A DNA stretch of 64,000 nt from Hirundichthys speculiger. Lineage: Eukaryota > Chordata > Actinopteri > Beloniformes > Exocoetidae. The stretch's first letter is position 1. Each line of letters opens with the position of its first letter. Under the pieces are notes generated by a model. That model saw only the letters and a list, made by a program, of their open reading frames with translations, was not told the origin of the DNA and did no database searches. The position numbers and the translations under genes were made by a program. This document shows positions 44,737 through 56,179 of this stretch, in pieces. The DNA lies in the NCBI GenBank assembly GCA_018398805.1, contig JAGFBZ010000290.1, positions 3,038,001 to 3,102,000 on the forward strand, given 5' to 3'.

Positions 44737-45576
44737 GGGCCCGATCTTCTGTCAGATCTCCTAAAGCTGCTATTTAGGGATAGCGGGTAGCGGGAGGAGC
44801 ATTCCCCCGCAAAGTAAAATATCTTCCATCTTGCTAAACCCGCTATCCCACCTGCGCTACCCGCTACATTATTCCTAGGAGTGGTTAGGGCATTCCACCT
44901 GTTAGACAAATAAGTGCGTCAGTAGCTATTGCCTGAGCAGGTTGCGCTACCCGCAAACCCCTATGGAGCGTCTTTTCATCCAGAACAGAGCGGCTCTTGA
45001 GTGCAGCTCGTCTGGGACTCTGCTGTAGAGCTTCCTTCTGTTCCTTCCTCCTCCTCTGCACTGATATATACATGAAAATATTCTTACACAGATAATTCCT
45101 ATAGGCTCCCTGAAAGTCCCGGATAGTCGGTGCGCTCCCAGTAAACACGCCCTGGTCGTCTATGGTTTAACTGGCAAGCAAGCTGTTTGAGACGATCTGT
45201 GCCATTTTCTCAGGGGTTCAACTGAGGCCAAATCTTGCTTTTTATACAAGAGTTATTTCGAGAGGTAGAGCCGTTTGTGCGCATCCACATGTGACCAGGT
45301 GGCAGCACATTGATGCCATTTGGACGTGCTCTTGTATGCGCTGACATGCGGGTCGAGGGGACCAACCGCTACCAGCAACCCGCGATCACAAGATACAAAG
45401 TTTGCAGATAGGGCAAAAGACACGCCCATTGCCACACCTACAATGTGAGTAAGGGAGTCGGCATAATGGGTAGAGACTTTAGGGAGCGGATGATTGCTTT
45501 AGCGGTTAAGGAGGTTCCTAAACCCACGATTTGCGGGTAGCAGGTAGCGGCTAGCGGGAAGTTTACGATCGGGACC
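44737..45576. mobile_element. Harbinger-like element, copy B, 3-bp TSD TTG
   Basis: The ends are GGGCCCGATCTTCTG and (inverted) GGTCCCGATCGTAAAC, flanked by TTG at 44734-44736 and 45577-45579. Subterminal GGGTAGCGGG / GCTACCCGC words are frequent at both ends. It is 840 bp and lacks the interior insertion of copy A. The mid-region contains CTTTTCATCCAGAACAGAGC and CTCCTCTGCACTGATATATA, shared with copies A and C. No transposase, so non-autonomous. Confidence 0.65.
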
Positions 45577-45579
45577 TTG

Positions 45580-47583
45580 ATCTTGTGCTGTTGTCCACTA
45601 TAAACAAAGCCCAAATACCCTGAACATCGAGCATGAATTTAGAATAGTAACACATATTCAAATATACTTTTAAAGGTATTTGGAAATATACTGAAAGAAA
45701 CATAAAAAGCGCCAAGTAAATTGATGCCCAGAAGCTTAGGGTCAGTTGTTGGCTTTGGTTGAAAAAACTAATTTATTCTCTTTAGAAAATGGTTATCTAT
45801 TAACCTAGCATAGATTGTGGAACAAAATGTTCTCTTCATGTGCAGAAAGTAACAATTGTTAAGCACTTTTTTTTGTGTGTGTGTTTCAGATGGTGGTTGC
45901 ATAAGGATCGTAACAGGCTGGCACTCACACACATGCACAGACACAAAATAATTAAAAAAATATTGTATTAAATTCAGATGCTATTTTATGTGATTTTATC
46001 AGCTTGGATTAAAGTGGATAACATTTCCTGCAGTCCCTTGGTGATTCTGTCAGACAGATTGCTTTCCTCCTTATCATTGGTGACTGCTTGTAGACCAGTT
46101 GTAGCAAAAGTGATACTGATGACTGTGTAAAGCTGCAAGATGAACCAGGGTATTAATAGTCTAAATATATAACTGTATTATACTATACTATACTAATATA
46201 TTGATGACCATACTTAATCTAATAATAATTTTAAAAGTTACAATCTCCTATAGACTGTACACTCAATATGTGTGGTGTTACATCTGCACTGAATAATGGC
46301 TCTTTCATTTCTGCAAACATAATAGAAAAAACCCAGGAAACAGCAGACATAGGGCCAAATTGCCTTTCACCCATAACAAACCAGAAAACCCAGAGCAGTG
46401 GCTGATCGTGGGATTCTAGCCGTGATCAGCTCCCCTTTAGTCCCCGTGTGCAGGGATTCTCATGGATAAGCAGGACAGGAGAGGGACTTTGAGGTTTGGG
46501 TAGAGCTTTAGGATTTTTTTTTCCTTTTTTTTCTTCAACACATCTCAGAAAGACCTGTAATGCAGAAGATTCTGGATTTGTGTTTGGGCTGAACGAATTG
46601 AGTGCCTTAAAAATCTTCTTGCCCTGACTCCAGGACAGTGTTGGCATGCAAACACACCACACATACAAACAAACAAATACACAAATTCAAACACATGCTT
46701 GTGTTTCCCTTTGTGTTTTTCTGTGCCAAGCGTAATCCTGCCTTTCCAACTGTGGAAAAAGAAGGCAAAGAGAATCTCCTCCCTCCACTATGTTCCAATT
46801 CATTTTTCAATTTCAAGGTCCTTTATTGGCAAGGCTTTGCCTGAGTTATGCCAGGACAAAAAAAAAAAAAGAAAAAAGCACACTCGCTTTATAGTATTGC
46901 AGGAAGCATAATCAGAAAAAATAATATTGCAGACTGTAATTATTTTAGTTTGCCATATATTCATTTTGTCTACACTTTACATGCAAATGAATTTGAAGGG
47001 AATGTGGAGGAATGGAAGGCTAATCACTGCTAATTAGTTTCTGAGGAAATGATTGAGCCCTTTTGATTATCCAAAATGTCAGACCCCTGATTCAGTGTGA
47101 CACCTGAGTGCAGATATGCTTACAGCATTAAAGTATGGAAAATGTAATGTGATAAAAAGATAAATTTGCTGGTTCAAGCTCAGAATTGAAAGTAATCACA
47201 CTGCAGAGTGTGTTTGTTCTTTGAATGGAGCTTTGAAGTTAATTTCTGATTCCCTTTGAAAGAGGGTAAATTATTGAATTATGAGAATAACAGAAAACTA
47301 TTCCGATACATTTTACATAAGTGAAAACACAGGGTCAAAGTATGGCAATTAACTATGTTGACCAAAGCAAAGTATGAGGAAATTGATTTGGGCCTTTTAA
47401 TCTTTGTTTTTCTTTGTTTCTCTTTCATTTAAAAGTAAAAAGAAATACAAAGCCTCTCCCACCACCTGTTCTCATGAAACAACAAAGAAAAAGTAGGAAT
47501 GAGTGGCATTTGTGAGCCATATAATTGAGATAAATTACAAATGTGTGAGTCACCACTTTACTGATAAGAAATTTGCACACTGT
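45580..47583. other. Intergenic, no recognised gene
   Basis: Contains a CAAA-rich stretch near 46660 and a short TTCAATTTCAAGGTCCTTTA word of a common fish repeat near 46806. No domain in any frame. Confidence 0.5.
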
Positions 47584-48047
47584 GGGCCCTATCTTCCTCC
47601 AGATCTCCTAAAGCTGCTATTAAGGGATAGCGGGTGGTGGGAGGGGCGATTCCCTGCAAAGAATGAAATCTTCCAACTACCTAAACCCGCTATCCCACCT
47701 GAGCTACCTGCTACATTATGCATAGGAGTGTTTAGGGCATTCAACCTGTTAGACAAATCAGTGCATCAGTAGTCATTGCCTTTAAGAGCAGGTTGCGCTA
47801 CCCACAAACCGCTAAGGAGCATCTTTTCATCCAGATCAGAGCAGCCCTCATGAGCAGCTCTCATGCGCAGCTCGTTTGGGACTCTGCTGTGGAGCTTCCT
47901 CCTCTTCCTTCCTCTTCCTCCTCTGCACTGATATATACATAAAAATATTCTTACGCAGACAAACCTGAAAGTCCCAGATAGTTGGTGCGCTCCCAGTAAA
48001 CACGCCCTGGTCATCTATGATTTAACTGGCGAGCAAGCCGTTTAAGA
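47584..48047. mobile_element. Harbinger-like element, copy C, left part only
   Basis: The left end GGGCCCTATCTTCCTCC is followed by the GGGATAGCGGGTGGTGGGAG region, then blocks shared with copy B as far as CATCTATGATTTAACTGGCG and AGCAAGCCG. It stops at about 48047, where a different element (ACGTGTCAAACTCAAGG) begins. The right end is absent. Confidence 0.6.
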
Positions 48048-48120
48048 CACGTGTCAAACTCAAGGCCACATCCGGCCCGCCGTGTAATCATATCCGGCCC
48101 GCGAGATCATTTTACATTAT
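48048..48120. mobile_element. Terminal fragment of a GTGTCAAACTC-type element
   Basis: CACGTGTCAAACTCAAGGCC is followed by CATCCGGCCCGCCGTG and TCCGGCCCGCGAG. Ends of this form belong to hAT-like families with CCGGCCCGC subterminal repeats. No second end was found. Confidence 0.35.
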
Positions 48121-48431
48121 CGCAAAGTATTGAAGTATATAATAACATAAAAGTTGGACAATAAAAACATTATTAACAAAAGAATTCAACTCTAAGGAAT
48201 ATTTACACAAAAATGTTAATTGTGATAATAATTTTTACTACCTATTAAGTTTGCCAAAATTATATTCTAGGCTTTAACAAAATAATCTAAAGACAAAAAT
48301 CACATAACCAAATGGTCAGCAGTTTCATAATAGATCAAGCTTAATATGAAAAGTGTCGGTGTTGGTACTGGTATCTGCGATACTGGCCCTGTATGTAATT
48401 GGTGTCGGATGGATACCAAAGTTCCCAGTCT

Positions 48432-48600
48432 TATTCAACTGTCTTATTCAATTAGACAAACTCTATTTATATAGCACATTTAGCACAATTAAAATGCAGC
48501 ACAAAGTGCTTTACATGGTAAAAACAGCACCGCTCCCATCCATTCAACCACCCCCTTCCCCTCCCCCTCTAATCCCTATCAATGATAAAACATGTAATCA
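48432..48600 (+). repeat. Common fish repeat fragment
   Basis: TATTTATATAGCACATTTAG, AAAATGCAGCACAAAGTGCT and TTACATGG form a phrase found in many dispersed repeats of fish. It ends near a poly-A tract (48600-48614). The class is uncertain. Confidence 0.4.
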
Positions 48601-48982
48601 AAAAAAAAAAAAAATATATGGATGGAATCGCTAACCAGAGAGGAAAACGCTATCACAGGGAGCTGTCTGCATTGGGAGGCAGGTGCGACCCACCTGCCGG
48701 ATAGGTGGCCACAACCCAATCCCAGACAGGGCAGAACACCAAACACCGCTGATGCAAGGTGGATGCATGGACCCCACCATGACCCACAAGAGAGCAGACT
48801 TTGGGCCAGGGCCATAGCAACCAAACCCAGCTGCCACCCCCTGATATAGTAGGCTTTGCTGAGGAAACACTGGAGTTAAAAAAAGAATATATAAAATATA
48901 AAAGAAAGTAGATATGTAAGTAAACAGTAAAATAAATAAGCAGTAAAAATGTGCTTAAAACATCGGCTGAATAACATCCCTA

Positions 48983-49204
48983 AAACAAAATCTAAATCTG
49001 GACAGATTTAGAAGACCACGAGGCAGACCCAGGACACGCTGGAGAGACTACATCTCTCGGCTGGCCGGGGTAGCGCCTCGGTGTTCACTCAGGAGAGCTG
49101 GTGGAGACAGCTGGGGTGAGGGAGGTCTTGGTTTCTTTGCTTAGGCTGCTGCCCCTTCGACCCAACTACGGATGAAGCAGAAGATAATAGATGGATGGAT
49201 GCCT
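48983..49204 (+). mobile_element. RTE/Rex3-like LINE 3' end
   Basis: The translated phrase GRPRGRPRTRWRDYISRLAG is followed by a proline/leucine-rich end and a GATGGATGGATG-type tail at 49191-49201. A short 3' UTR ending in (GATG)n is characteristic of RTE-clade Rex3-type elements. The 5' part with the RT is absent, the usual state of 5'-truncated LINEs. Confidence 0.55.
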
Positions 49205-49647
49205 GGATGAATTGGGGCATGATTTAACTTACTAAACTAAGCAATCCCTATCAGCCTCCCGGGTATATGATCAGTGTTGGGCAAGTTCACTTTCTACATG
49301 AACTAGTTAAGTTCATAGTTCATAGGAATTAAAATGAACTAGTTCACTTTATAGTTCACAGAAATTAAAATGAACTAGTTCAGTTCACCATTTCAAAAAA
49401 TGAACTAAATAGTTCATTTTTATTTCATCTTTAAAAAACTTTTTTTAATGTTGCTGCCAGCAATTATTTGTCAAAATGATTACCACTGCCCATATACTAC
49501 CCCACCACAAACGGCAATTATTTTATCCATTTTAACTGTTGAAAACTATTGCTCCAATTCGGAATCCTTAACCAACCAGGGTTCACATTAGCATTGAAGG
49601 AACAGCCCATGTAAAACTGTAATTTCCCTTACAGCTTCTCTCTACAG

Positions 49648-50031
49648 CAGCAATTCCCAAACTTTAGAATTCAAAGGCCCAATTTGAAATGTGAAAAATC
49701 TCTGCAGCCCACCGCAACCTTTAATCACAACATGTGATCAACATACAGGACAAGGAACCATGATCCGATATTAATGTAAGGGGTCAACAAATAAGGTGAC
49801 ACTTGTCATATTAAGTTAAGATGACAGTAGAATAACACTTAACTGGTTTGTTTTATTACTTCTAAATGTTTTTTTAAACATGTCATGAATATTTTACAGT
49901 AACTAAAAACATATTTAAAAAAGATTGAGGATTTAAAACACATTTGTTTAATTTTAATGACCTCTCACGGCCCACCTGCAGTCCCACGATGGCCCACCAG
50001 GGGGCCGCAGCCCACACTTTGGGAATCACTG
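49648..50031. mobile_element. 384-bp hAT-type MITE nested in the 49272 element
   Basis: The left end CAGCAATTCCCAAACTTTAG and the inverted right end CAGTGATTCCCAAAGTGTGG match imperfectly. The flanks CTCTACAG and GTCTAGAG agree at six of eight positions. GGCCCA-type words lie near both ends. Non-coding. Confidence 0.55.
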
Positions 50032-50134
50032 GTCTAGAGTATATTAAAAAAATGAGGATAAACTTGCTGCCAAATGGTCTTTATTATAAGACAAAAACAG
50101 GTCTTTAAGGTGCAAATGTTTTTTCCCCCCCAAT

Positions 50135-50161
50135 CCCCCCCCCCCCCCCCCCCCCCCCCCC
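50135..50161 (+). repeat. 27-nt poly-C tract
   Basis: An uninterrupted run of C inside the hAT element, preceded by CCCCCCCAAT. Such a run is prone to sequencing and assembly errors. Confidence 0.9.
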
Positions 50162-51307
50162 TCCCGGCAGTGGGGGTGCTCCTCCGGCTCTGGGTAACTG
50201 TAGCTCTCATCTTCCTCCATGCTCATTTTAAACGTTTGATGACACAACTGTTAGCGTGACAGAAGCGACAGCCCGTGTTGCCATGTTTGATTGCTTTCCC
50301 CAGATACATATCAGGCTCGTTTGTGGTGTATTTTAAATGGGGTTAGCTGGAAACCTGGCACGGTTTTAAACGTGCGTGAACTTTGAAAGAGCGTCGTTCA
50401 CAACTGCACAAATGAACTCATTCACGCTCGTGAAGGGGAAAATGAACGCGCTCAGTTCACGCTCGCGAAAAATATGAACTAGTTCGTGAACTTTTGTTCA
50501 ATGAAAGCGTTCAGGTACAACACTGTATATGATTTTATGTTGAACAGTGTCTGTGATCACTTAATATCAAGGATTGGTATTTTGGCCTTTGTTTGAGAGA
50601 AAATCTGAATTTCGGATTTAATGGCAGCTTTTTATTAAATAACAACCCTGGAAGTAAACATTTAAAAAATGAAAAAAAAAAAAAAAAGCTTACTTGAAAT
50701 AAGTCAATTTTTACTAGGAATAACCAGAACTTGAACAGCATTGATTTCCAAGCAGAATTAGTGGAAATAGCAGAAAAGTCAATGGGGGAGCTGTGATAAA
50801 ATATAATTCTATTACAGGAACTTATTAAGATTTCCAATTTTGTTCAGGTATCGAACACGTACTACAATTTGATATTGTACCAGGAATTGAATTATGCAAA
50901 TCATTCATTGGAAAAACTGTCTTGAAATCTGTCTTGCTGCTTACTCTAATAACGTTTTTAAACATATCAATATTTTTTTCTTAATCTCTTCTTTTCATCT
51001 TCTCTTCCATTTTCTGACAGATGAAACACTCACACAAGGACTGACTGTCATATGGAAAAGAAACTTTCGTGAAAGAGAATAAATTATTGCTCATAAATGC
51101 AAATATGATTTCCTTGTTTCCATATCAAACTATGTCTTGGTGTTTACACTCCTTAATTATAATGTTTCATTAATTACAACAGGAAACTAATGGGAAATCT
51201 TCAAAGGCTGTAAGATGTGGGGAGCAAATAAAAACTTGAGCTTTCAAAAAGTAATGCACTCGGATGCAATACTTTTGCATATGTTGTGTCATATATATAA
51301 TTATATA

Positions 51308-52624
51308 CAGTGGAGGAAATAAGTATTTGATCCCCCGCTGATTTTGGCAGTTGTCATATTAAGAAATAAATGAACAGTCTCAGATTTTTATGGCAGCTTT
51401 ATTTTAACAGTTATAGATAGAATATTGAAAAAAGTAGAAAATTACATGAAATGAAAAATAAAAATTTGCAAGTCATTGAGGGAAATAAGTATTTGATCAC
51501 CGACCAACCTTGACCAGTGTTGGTTCCCACAGACCACTGGCATACTCCTAATCTCACTGAAGTAATTACCTGCATGAGAGACACCTGTTTCAAATAGTCA
51601 CCTGTATTAAAAAGCCATCTGCCCACAGACTCAGTAATACTCCACTATCTCCTCCATGGGCAAGACTCAAGAGCTGTCAAAAGATGTCAGGGACAAAGTT
51701 GTTGAACTCCACAAGGCTGGAATGGACTACAAAACCATAAGTAAGAAGCTGAATGAGAAGGTGACAACTGTTGGTGTAATTATTCGGAAGTGGAAGAAGT
51801 CTCAGAAAGAGACTGGGAGAAGTGCTGTGGTCAGGTGAGACTAAAATTGAGCTTGTTGGCCTCAACTCAACTCAACATGTTTGGAGGAAGAGAAATGCTG
51901 AATATGACCCCAAAAACACCATCCATACTGTCAAGCATGGCAGTGGAAGCCTTATGCTTTGGGGATGTTGCTCTTCTAAGGGGAAATCTCGACTTCACCG
52001 CATCAATGGGAAGATGAACGGGGCCATGTACCGCAAAATCTTGGGTGACAACCTCCTTGTCTCCACAAGGACATTGTAAATGGGTCGTGGATGGGTCTTC
52101 CATGACAACAACCCAAAACATACAGCCAAGGAAACAAAGGAGTGGCTCCATAAGAAGCACATCAAGGTCATGGAAAGGCCTAGCCAGTCTCCTGACCATT
52201 AATCCTATTGAAAATCTATGGAGAGAGCTGAAGCTTCGATTTTCCAAGCGCAAGCCTCAAAACCTTCAGGATTTGGAGATGATCTGCAGAGAGGAGTGGA
52301 CGAAAATGACTCCTGATGTGTTTGCAAACCCCGTACGCAACTACTAGAAACGTCTGACAGCTGTGCTTGCCAACCAGGGTTTTGCCACCAAGTATTAGAT
52401 CATGTTTTGCTAGGGGATCAAATACTTATTTCCCTCAATGACTTGCAAATTAATTTTTATTTTTCATTTCATGTCATTTTCTCTTTTTTTTTTTCAATAT
52501 TCTTTCTATAACTATTAAAATGAACCTGCCATAGAAGTCTGAGACAGTTCATTTATTTCTTAGTATGACAACTGCCAAAATCAGCGATTTTGGCAGTTGG
52601 ATCAAATACTTATTTCCTCCACTG
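51308..52624 (+). mobile_element. Tc1-like element, internally deleted, both termini present
   Basis: The ends CAGTGGAGGAAATAAGTATT and (inverted) the same are flanked by TA (51306-51307, 52625-52626). Each terminal repeat is about 190-210 bp and contains a second copy of the outer motif (GAGGGAAATAAGTATTTGAT at about 51479, its inverse at about 52413), the IR/DR arrangement of fish Tc1 elements. At 1317 bp it is shorter than the ~1.6 kb expected because part of the transposase is deleted. Confidence 0.9.
51656..52346 (+). pseudogene. Tc1-like transposase with central deletion and lost first Asp
   Basis: Codons from ATG 51656 give the helix-turn-helix start [20 protein letters not shown] then [20 protein letters not shown]. 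About 110 residues are then missing, and the frame shifts to [20 protein letters not shown], where the first catalytic Asp (usually WSDET) is Gly. HTVKHGSGSLMLWGCCSSKG and [15 protein letters not shown] follow, then another frameshift. The second Asp ([11 protein letters not shown]) and the Glu ([11 protein letters not shown]) remain. Not functional. Confidence 0.9.
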
Positions 52625-52637
52625 TATGTATATATAT

Positions 52638-52785
52638 TAGGGCTGGGCAACGATTAAAACTTTTAATCGTGATTAACCACATTAATTCCCTGTTTAATCA
52701 CGATTAATCGCTTTGTATATGCAAAATCAAATGATGAATTCAAAAGTAGTGTAAAATGCACTTTTATTTAAATGTTCTATGTTTT
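52638..52785 (+). mobile_element. Left end of the GGGCTGGGCAA hAT-like family, truncated
   Basis: TAGGGCTGGGCAACGATTAA and the following ~140 bp match the left part of 14983-16121 (shared ATATGCAAAATCAAAT, GAATTCAAAAGTAGTGTAAA, CACTTTTATTTAAATGTTCT). The match stops where the next element begins. Confidence 0.7.
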
Positions 52786-53054
52786 CTGTCAAAATGCCGA
52801 CGTAGATTATACTCTTTCATGACTGACACCGCCTCATAACACAAAAGACATACTGTTTTTATCACCTTGAGATACAAACTTGTATTCGTTTTCCCGTTGT
52901 TGATGAAACTGCCTTCCTTGTGCATCAATTTTTGTCTTTTTCTTTGACATGTTGGGATTAGTTTGTAGAGGTTTTTCTCAAGTCCATCAGTTCTGAAAAT
53001 TGGCTTGAGTTCTTGCTCATGGCGATATACTTTTATCGTTGTGGGTAATGACAA
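52764..53054 (-). pseudogene. hAT transposase N-terminal BED-like zinc finger
   Basis: The frame contains QRKRQKLMHKEGSFINNGKT and TVCLLCYEAVSVMKEYNLRR then HFDRKH. C-x2-C followed by H-x4-H (CLLC...HFDRKH) with 'EYNLRRH' is the zinc finger found at the start of EPM2AIP1/GTF2IRD2-like hAT transposases. The frame runs out at the truncation and no catalytic domain follows. Confidence 0.6.
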
Positions 53055-53235
53055 AATGCATTATGAGAGATGTAGTTTATTGTCAATATGCACTTTAAAG
53101 CGGTGTAAGCTTATCTTAAGTTTTAAAATATTTGTTTAAAATTCTAAGCCAATAGTGCAAAAGCTCTCGAGGGCCACATAAAATATTGTGGCGGGCCACA
53201 TTTGGCCCGCGGGCCTTGCGTTTGACACATGTGCG
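52780..53235 (-). mobile_element. hAT element fragment with zinc-finger ORF
   Basis: The minus-strand terminus at about 53235 reads ACATGTGTCAAACGCAAGGC and continues into CCGCGGGCCAAATGTGGCCC, the terminus of a fish hAT family with GTGTCAAAC ends. The element is cut at 52780. A second copy lies at about 63285-63920 in the opposite orientation. Confidence 0.6.
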
Positions 53236-53249
53236 GTAAGGTATCATAG

Positions 53250-54560
53250 TTGACAAGATTTGTAGGCACATTGCTTAAAACATGAGCAAAGCTCAGAGGG
53301 GAATTGAAAGTAACACCAGAAGAGCTGAGCGCAAGCTACTTGTCAACAACAGTTGTATAAGACTGTGAATATAAATCTGCACGCTGCCTTGATTGTCAAG
53401 AACAAAGTTTATCATTCAATGCTGGACTGTAAATGCTTGAAACTGTATTAGCATTAACAAGACACTGGAAACCTTTATTCAAAAACCTAATTGGGACTGT
53501 GAAAGACATCCCTAGGGGCAAATTCAAAGTCATTTGGACAAGTTACCATGAAGTGTAGTATTTTGCAAAGGGATGCCCTGTCACCACTGCTGTTCTTTTT
53601 GGGCTGTAAATCCCTCAGCTGGATTATCAAAAATAGTGATGCCAGTTCTCAAGTGGAACAATCATCAGGTAACAGAGATGGCTGTATGCCAAGACATCAA
53701 CACACTGATCCATGTCATTGGGGAGACTATCAAAAGTGCATGTATCCAATCATTCAGATTGGATACATGCACTTGAATAGGATCAAAGACGAACAAAATA
53801 ACTGAAACTGAAAGGGCTGACCTACCAGAAAGAAACACAGTAGATGTTAAGAACAGCTTGCTGCACCTTAAGATCCCACAAGAAAATTGCAACTGTGAAG
53901 AAGTTGCAGGGCAGTCAAAATCAATCAAGTACCTTCAATTCTGAATAGGAAGAATAAAGTCTAAGTCACACCCTACCAAAAGAGAATATGAAGACAAGAA
54001 AGCTCAATACAATATATGGAAGGTCAAGCACCATGACAATGTAGGCTAAGTGAAAGGAGGGTGGTGTCAAAGTCACCATCTAAGATGAAATCACAAAGAT
54101 CAGCATGAGCAGAAAGGTTACAAAGGTGCAGACAAAAACAAAACAAAACTAAAGGACAATAACATCTCACTGGTGGGAACACATATTTGAAGCACTTGCG
54201 AGTTGCATTCCCTCTCCTGATCTGATTCCTGAACCTCTTCTAATGCAATTTTTCTTTATCTACTTATGAAAATCAAGGGTGATTCTTAAAATACCATATA
54301 TTTATTTATTTATTTATTTTTCTTATCCCACATCTTACATTAGGGTAAAAAAGCTTGAAACATAGCACAGAGGCACTGATCACTGCAGCACAAGAATAAG
54401 TCCTGAACATGAAAGATAGATGGAGGCCAGGGTCTGTCACATCAGATGAGACCTAAGGTGTATGTTGTACAAAGATGCTCCTGAGACAATACAGCACATA
54501 AGAGCAGGGTGTAAGACAGGTATGGTGTACATGGAATATCATAACTGAATAGAACAATAT
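53250..54560 (+). pseudogene. LINE reverse transcriptase, heavily decayed
   Basis: Recognisable pieces in order: ILQRDALSPLLFFLGCKSLS at 53560 onward (usual form 'IYQGDALSPLLF', RT domain), SKYLQF at about 53920 (KYLG-type motif), and LYKDAPETIQHIRAGCKTG at about 54475-54530 (Cys/His tail). The order and strand are consistent with one copy of the same LINE family as 2547-2861. Stops and frameshifts are numerous. A perfect hairpin lies inside at 53734-53774. Confidence 0.6.
53734..53774. repeat. Perfect 18-bp inverted repeat, 5-nt loop
   Basis: AAGTGCATGTATCCAATC, loop ATTCA, then GATTGGATACATGCACTT. There is no mismatch. It lies inside the decayed LINE. Confidence 0.95.
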
Positions 54561-56090
54561 ATAGGAACATTGTGCTGACTATAGTTTGGGGGTCCCAAAG
54601 TGAAATTGGAGATGCATAAACATAAAAAAGAACAGCTCAAACAGTTTCTGGGCACTGCAAGGTCTGTGAGCACATTTACTACTGTCCTTTAAAGTATTTA
54701 CACAATCAAAACACGTGTTGACTTAGTAAGTCAACATTAGTAAGTAGATTTATTTCATTTATTTATACAGAACTTTTCACAAAGTTTTCACCCCACAACC
54801 ACCTGCACCCCCAAACCCTCAGGTAATCCTCCTCCTAATCCATCTTTTTTGGTTATGGCCCTCAACATGTTTTTGTTTTTTTTTCTAAGAAAAAAAATTA
54901 ATGTTAAAAAGCTTTGCGGTGGAAACCCTAAAATTGTTTCCACAGTTTACTCAAGAATTATATATTTAATTTGATACTTCAGAGTCATTAATAAGAACAT
55001 TTAGAAAAATTGGAAATTAAAGTATAATGAAAGTATAAAATCTGTGGCACTCACTCTCTGCTTTAATGTTACAAAAAGAGAACTAAACTGGCTCCAAAAA
55101 AAAAAAAAAAAAAAAAAAAAATTGAAATAAGGACGTACGCCCTCAATCCATAAATTTCATCCTGACTCCGAGCTCTTCTTATGCAGATCAGGGACTGTGT
55201 TGATTACAATAATGGCATCTGAAAATGACCTCTGTTGTTTTGTAAACCTTTCACCTCCTCTCAGATCGCATTGATTTAAAAACAACTCATATCAATATTT
55301 TGATTTTATTGTATTTATTTTCTTGATGGTGCTGGGGTACAGGGGCAGACTGAACAATTAATAATGAAAAGAAAAACTTTAAAACTTTAAATGTATCTTT
55401 CTGGCTGTCAGGATTTTAAATATAATTTTTTGGCTCTCAGGAAGAAATTATGCAAATGTTTTTTTTTTTTTTTTTTTTTTTTTTGAGTATCAGCCTAATT
55501 TAGCTGAGGCCAGAATAAACAGTCAAATTCTCTTTTCTTCTCTTCATATGTGATACGAGTCTTCTCTGTGGGTCTTTCTTTACTAAATGCCAGCATGAGT
55601 AAGTGGTATTCTTAATGAACTGCAATCCATCTCTCCCAACCTTCCAAACAGTCTTTAAATGAATTATTGTATGAATACTCTCAATAATCTGTACAAAATT
55701 ATATTTTTCTTTTTTTCTGTATTGCAGAGTCCTAATGAACCGATAAGTCACAGGAATTCAAGCATTAATTAATAGGGCTTAGCAGATTTTTGATGTTTCC
55801 CTGCTCACGCACGTCTAATGGGTAATTATCACATTTTTGAGCTTTTTGATTGAGAGAGATGACTCTTTCATCTGTACTACATTTAGTGTGTAAAAAAGTC
55901 TGGGTCTCCAGGGCCACAACTGGGAAACCCTGATTTACAATAAGCAGCATGTCCAGTAGCTAAATGTAATAAGGCAGTTAAAAGTTCTAGGTCAGGGTAA
56001 GGAAGACATAAATATGTTTTCTGAGTCTGTCACATAACATAAAAATGTGTTAACCACCCAGCAAAACATGAATAATTAAAATTACTGTCA
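54561..56090. other. Intergenic, no recognised gene
   Basis: A poly-A tract lies near 55096-55121 and a 25-nt poly-T at 55460-55484. TTTATTTATACAGAACTTTT at about 54763 is a common repeat word. No domain was found. Confidence 0.5.
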
Positions 56091-56096
56091 AGTATA

Positions 56097-56173
56097 CAAA
56101 ATTAGGTTTCAAATCCGTGAGAAAATGAGACAAAGTAGTGCTCATTTTCTCATGGATTTGAAACCTAATTTTG
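56097..56173. repeat. 77-nt near-perfect hairpin
   Basis: The left arm (56097-56129) and right arm (56141-56173) are 33 nt long and complementary apart from one position (CCGTGAG versus CTCATGG). The loop is 11 nt (ACAAAGTAGTG). No flanking element ends were recognised. Confidence 0.95.
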
Positions 56174-56179
56174 TGGGGG

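Larger units (their letters stand above)
49272..50525. mobile_element. hAT-type element with perfect 8-bp TSD TATATGAT
   Basis: It starts CAGTGTTGGGCAAGTTCAC and ends TACAACACTG. TATATGAT is present at 49264-49271 and 50526-50533. Near the left end AATGAACTAGTTCA-type words repeat three times, and near the right end ATGAACTAGTTCG, a subterminal pattern typical of hAT elements. There is no transposase ORF. It carries a nested MITE and a 27-nt poly-C tract (50135-50161). Confidence 0.8.

Noticed and set aside
50074..50259. Pro/Gly-rich ORFs on both strands
   Set aside because: Caused by the poly-C tract inside a hAT element.
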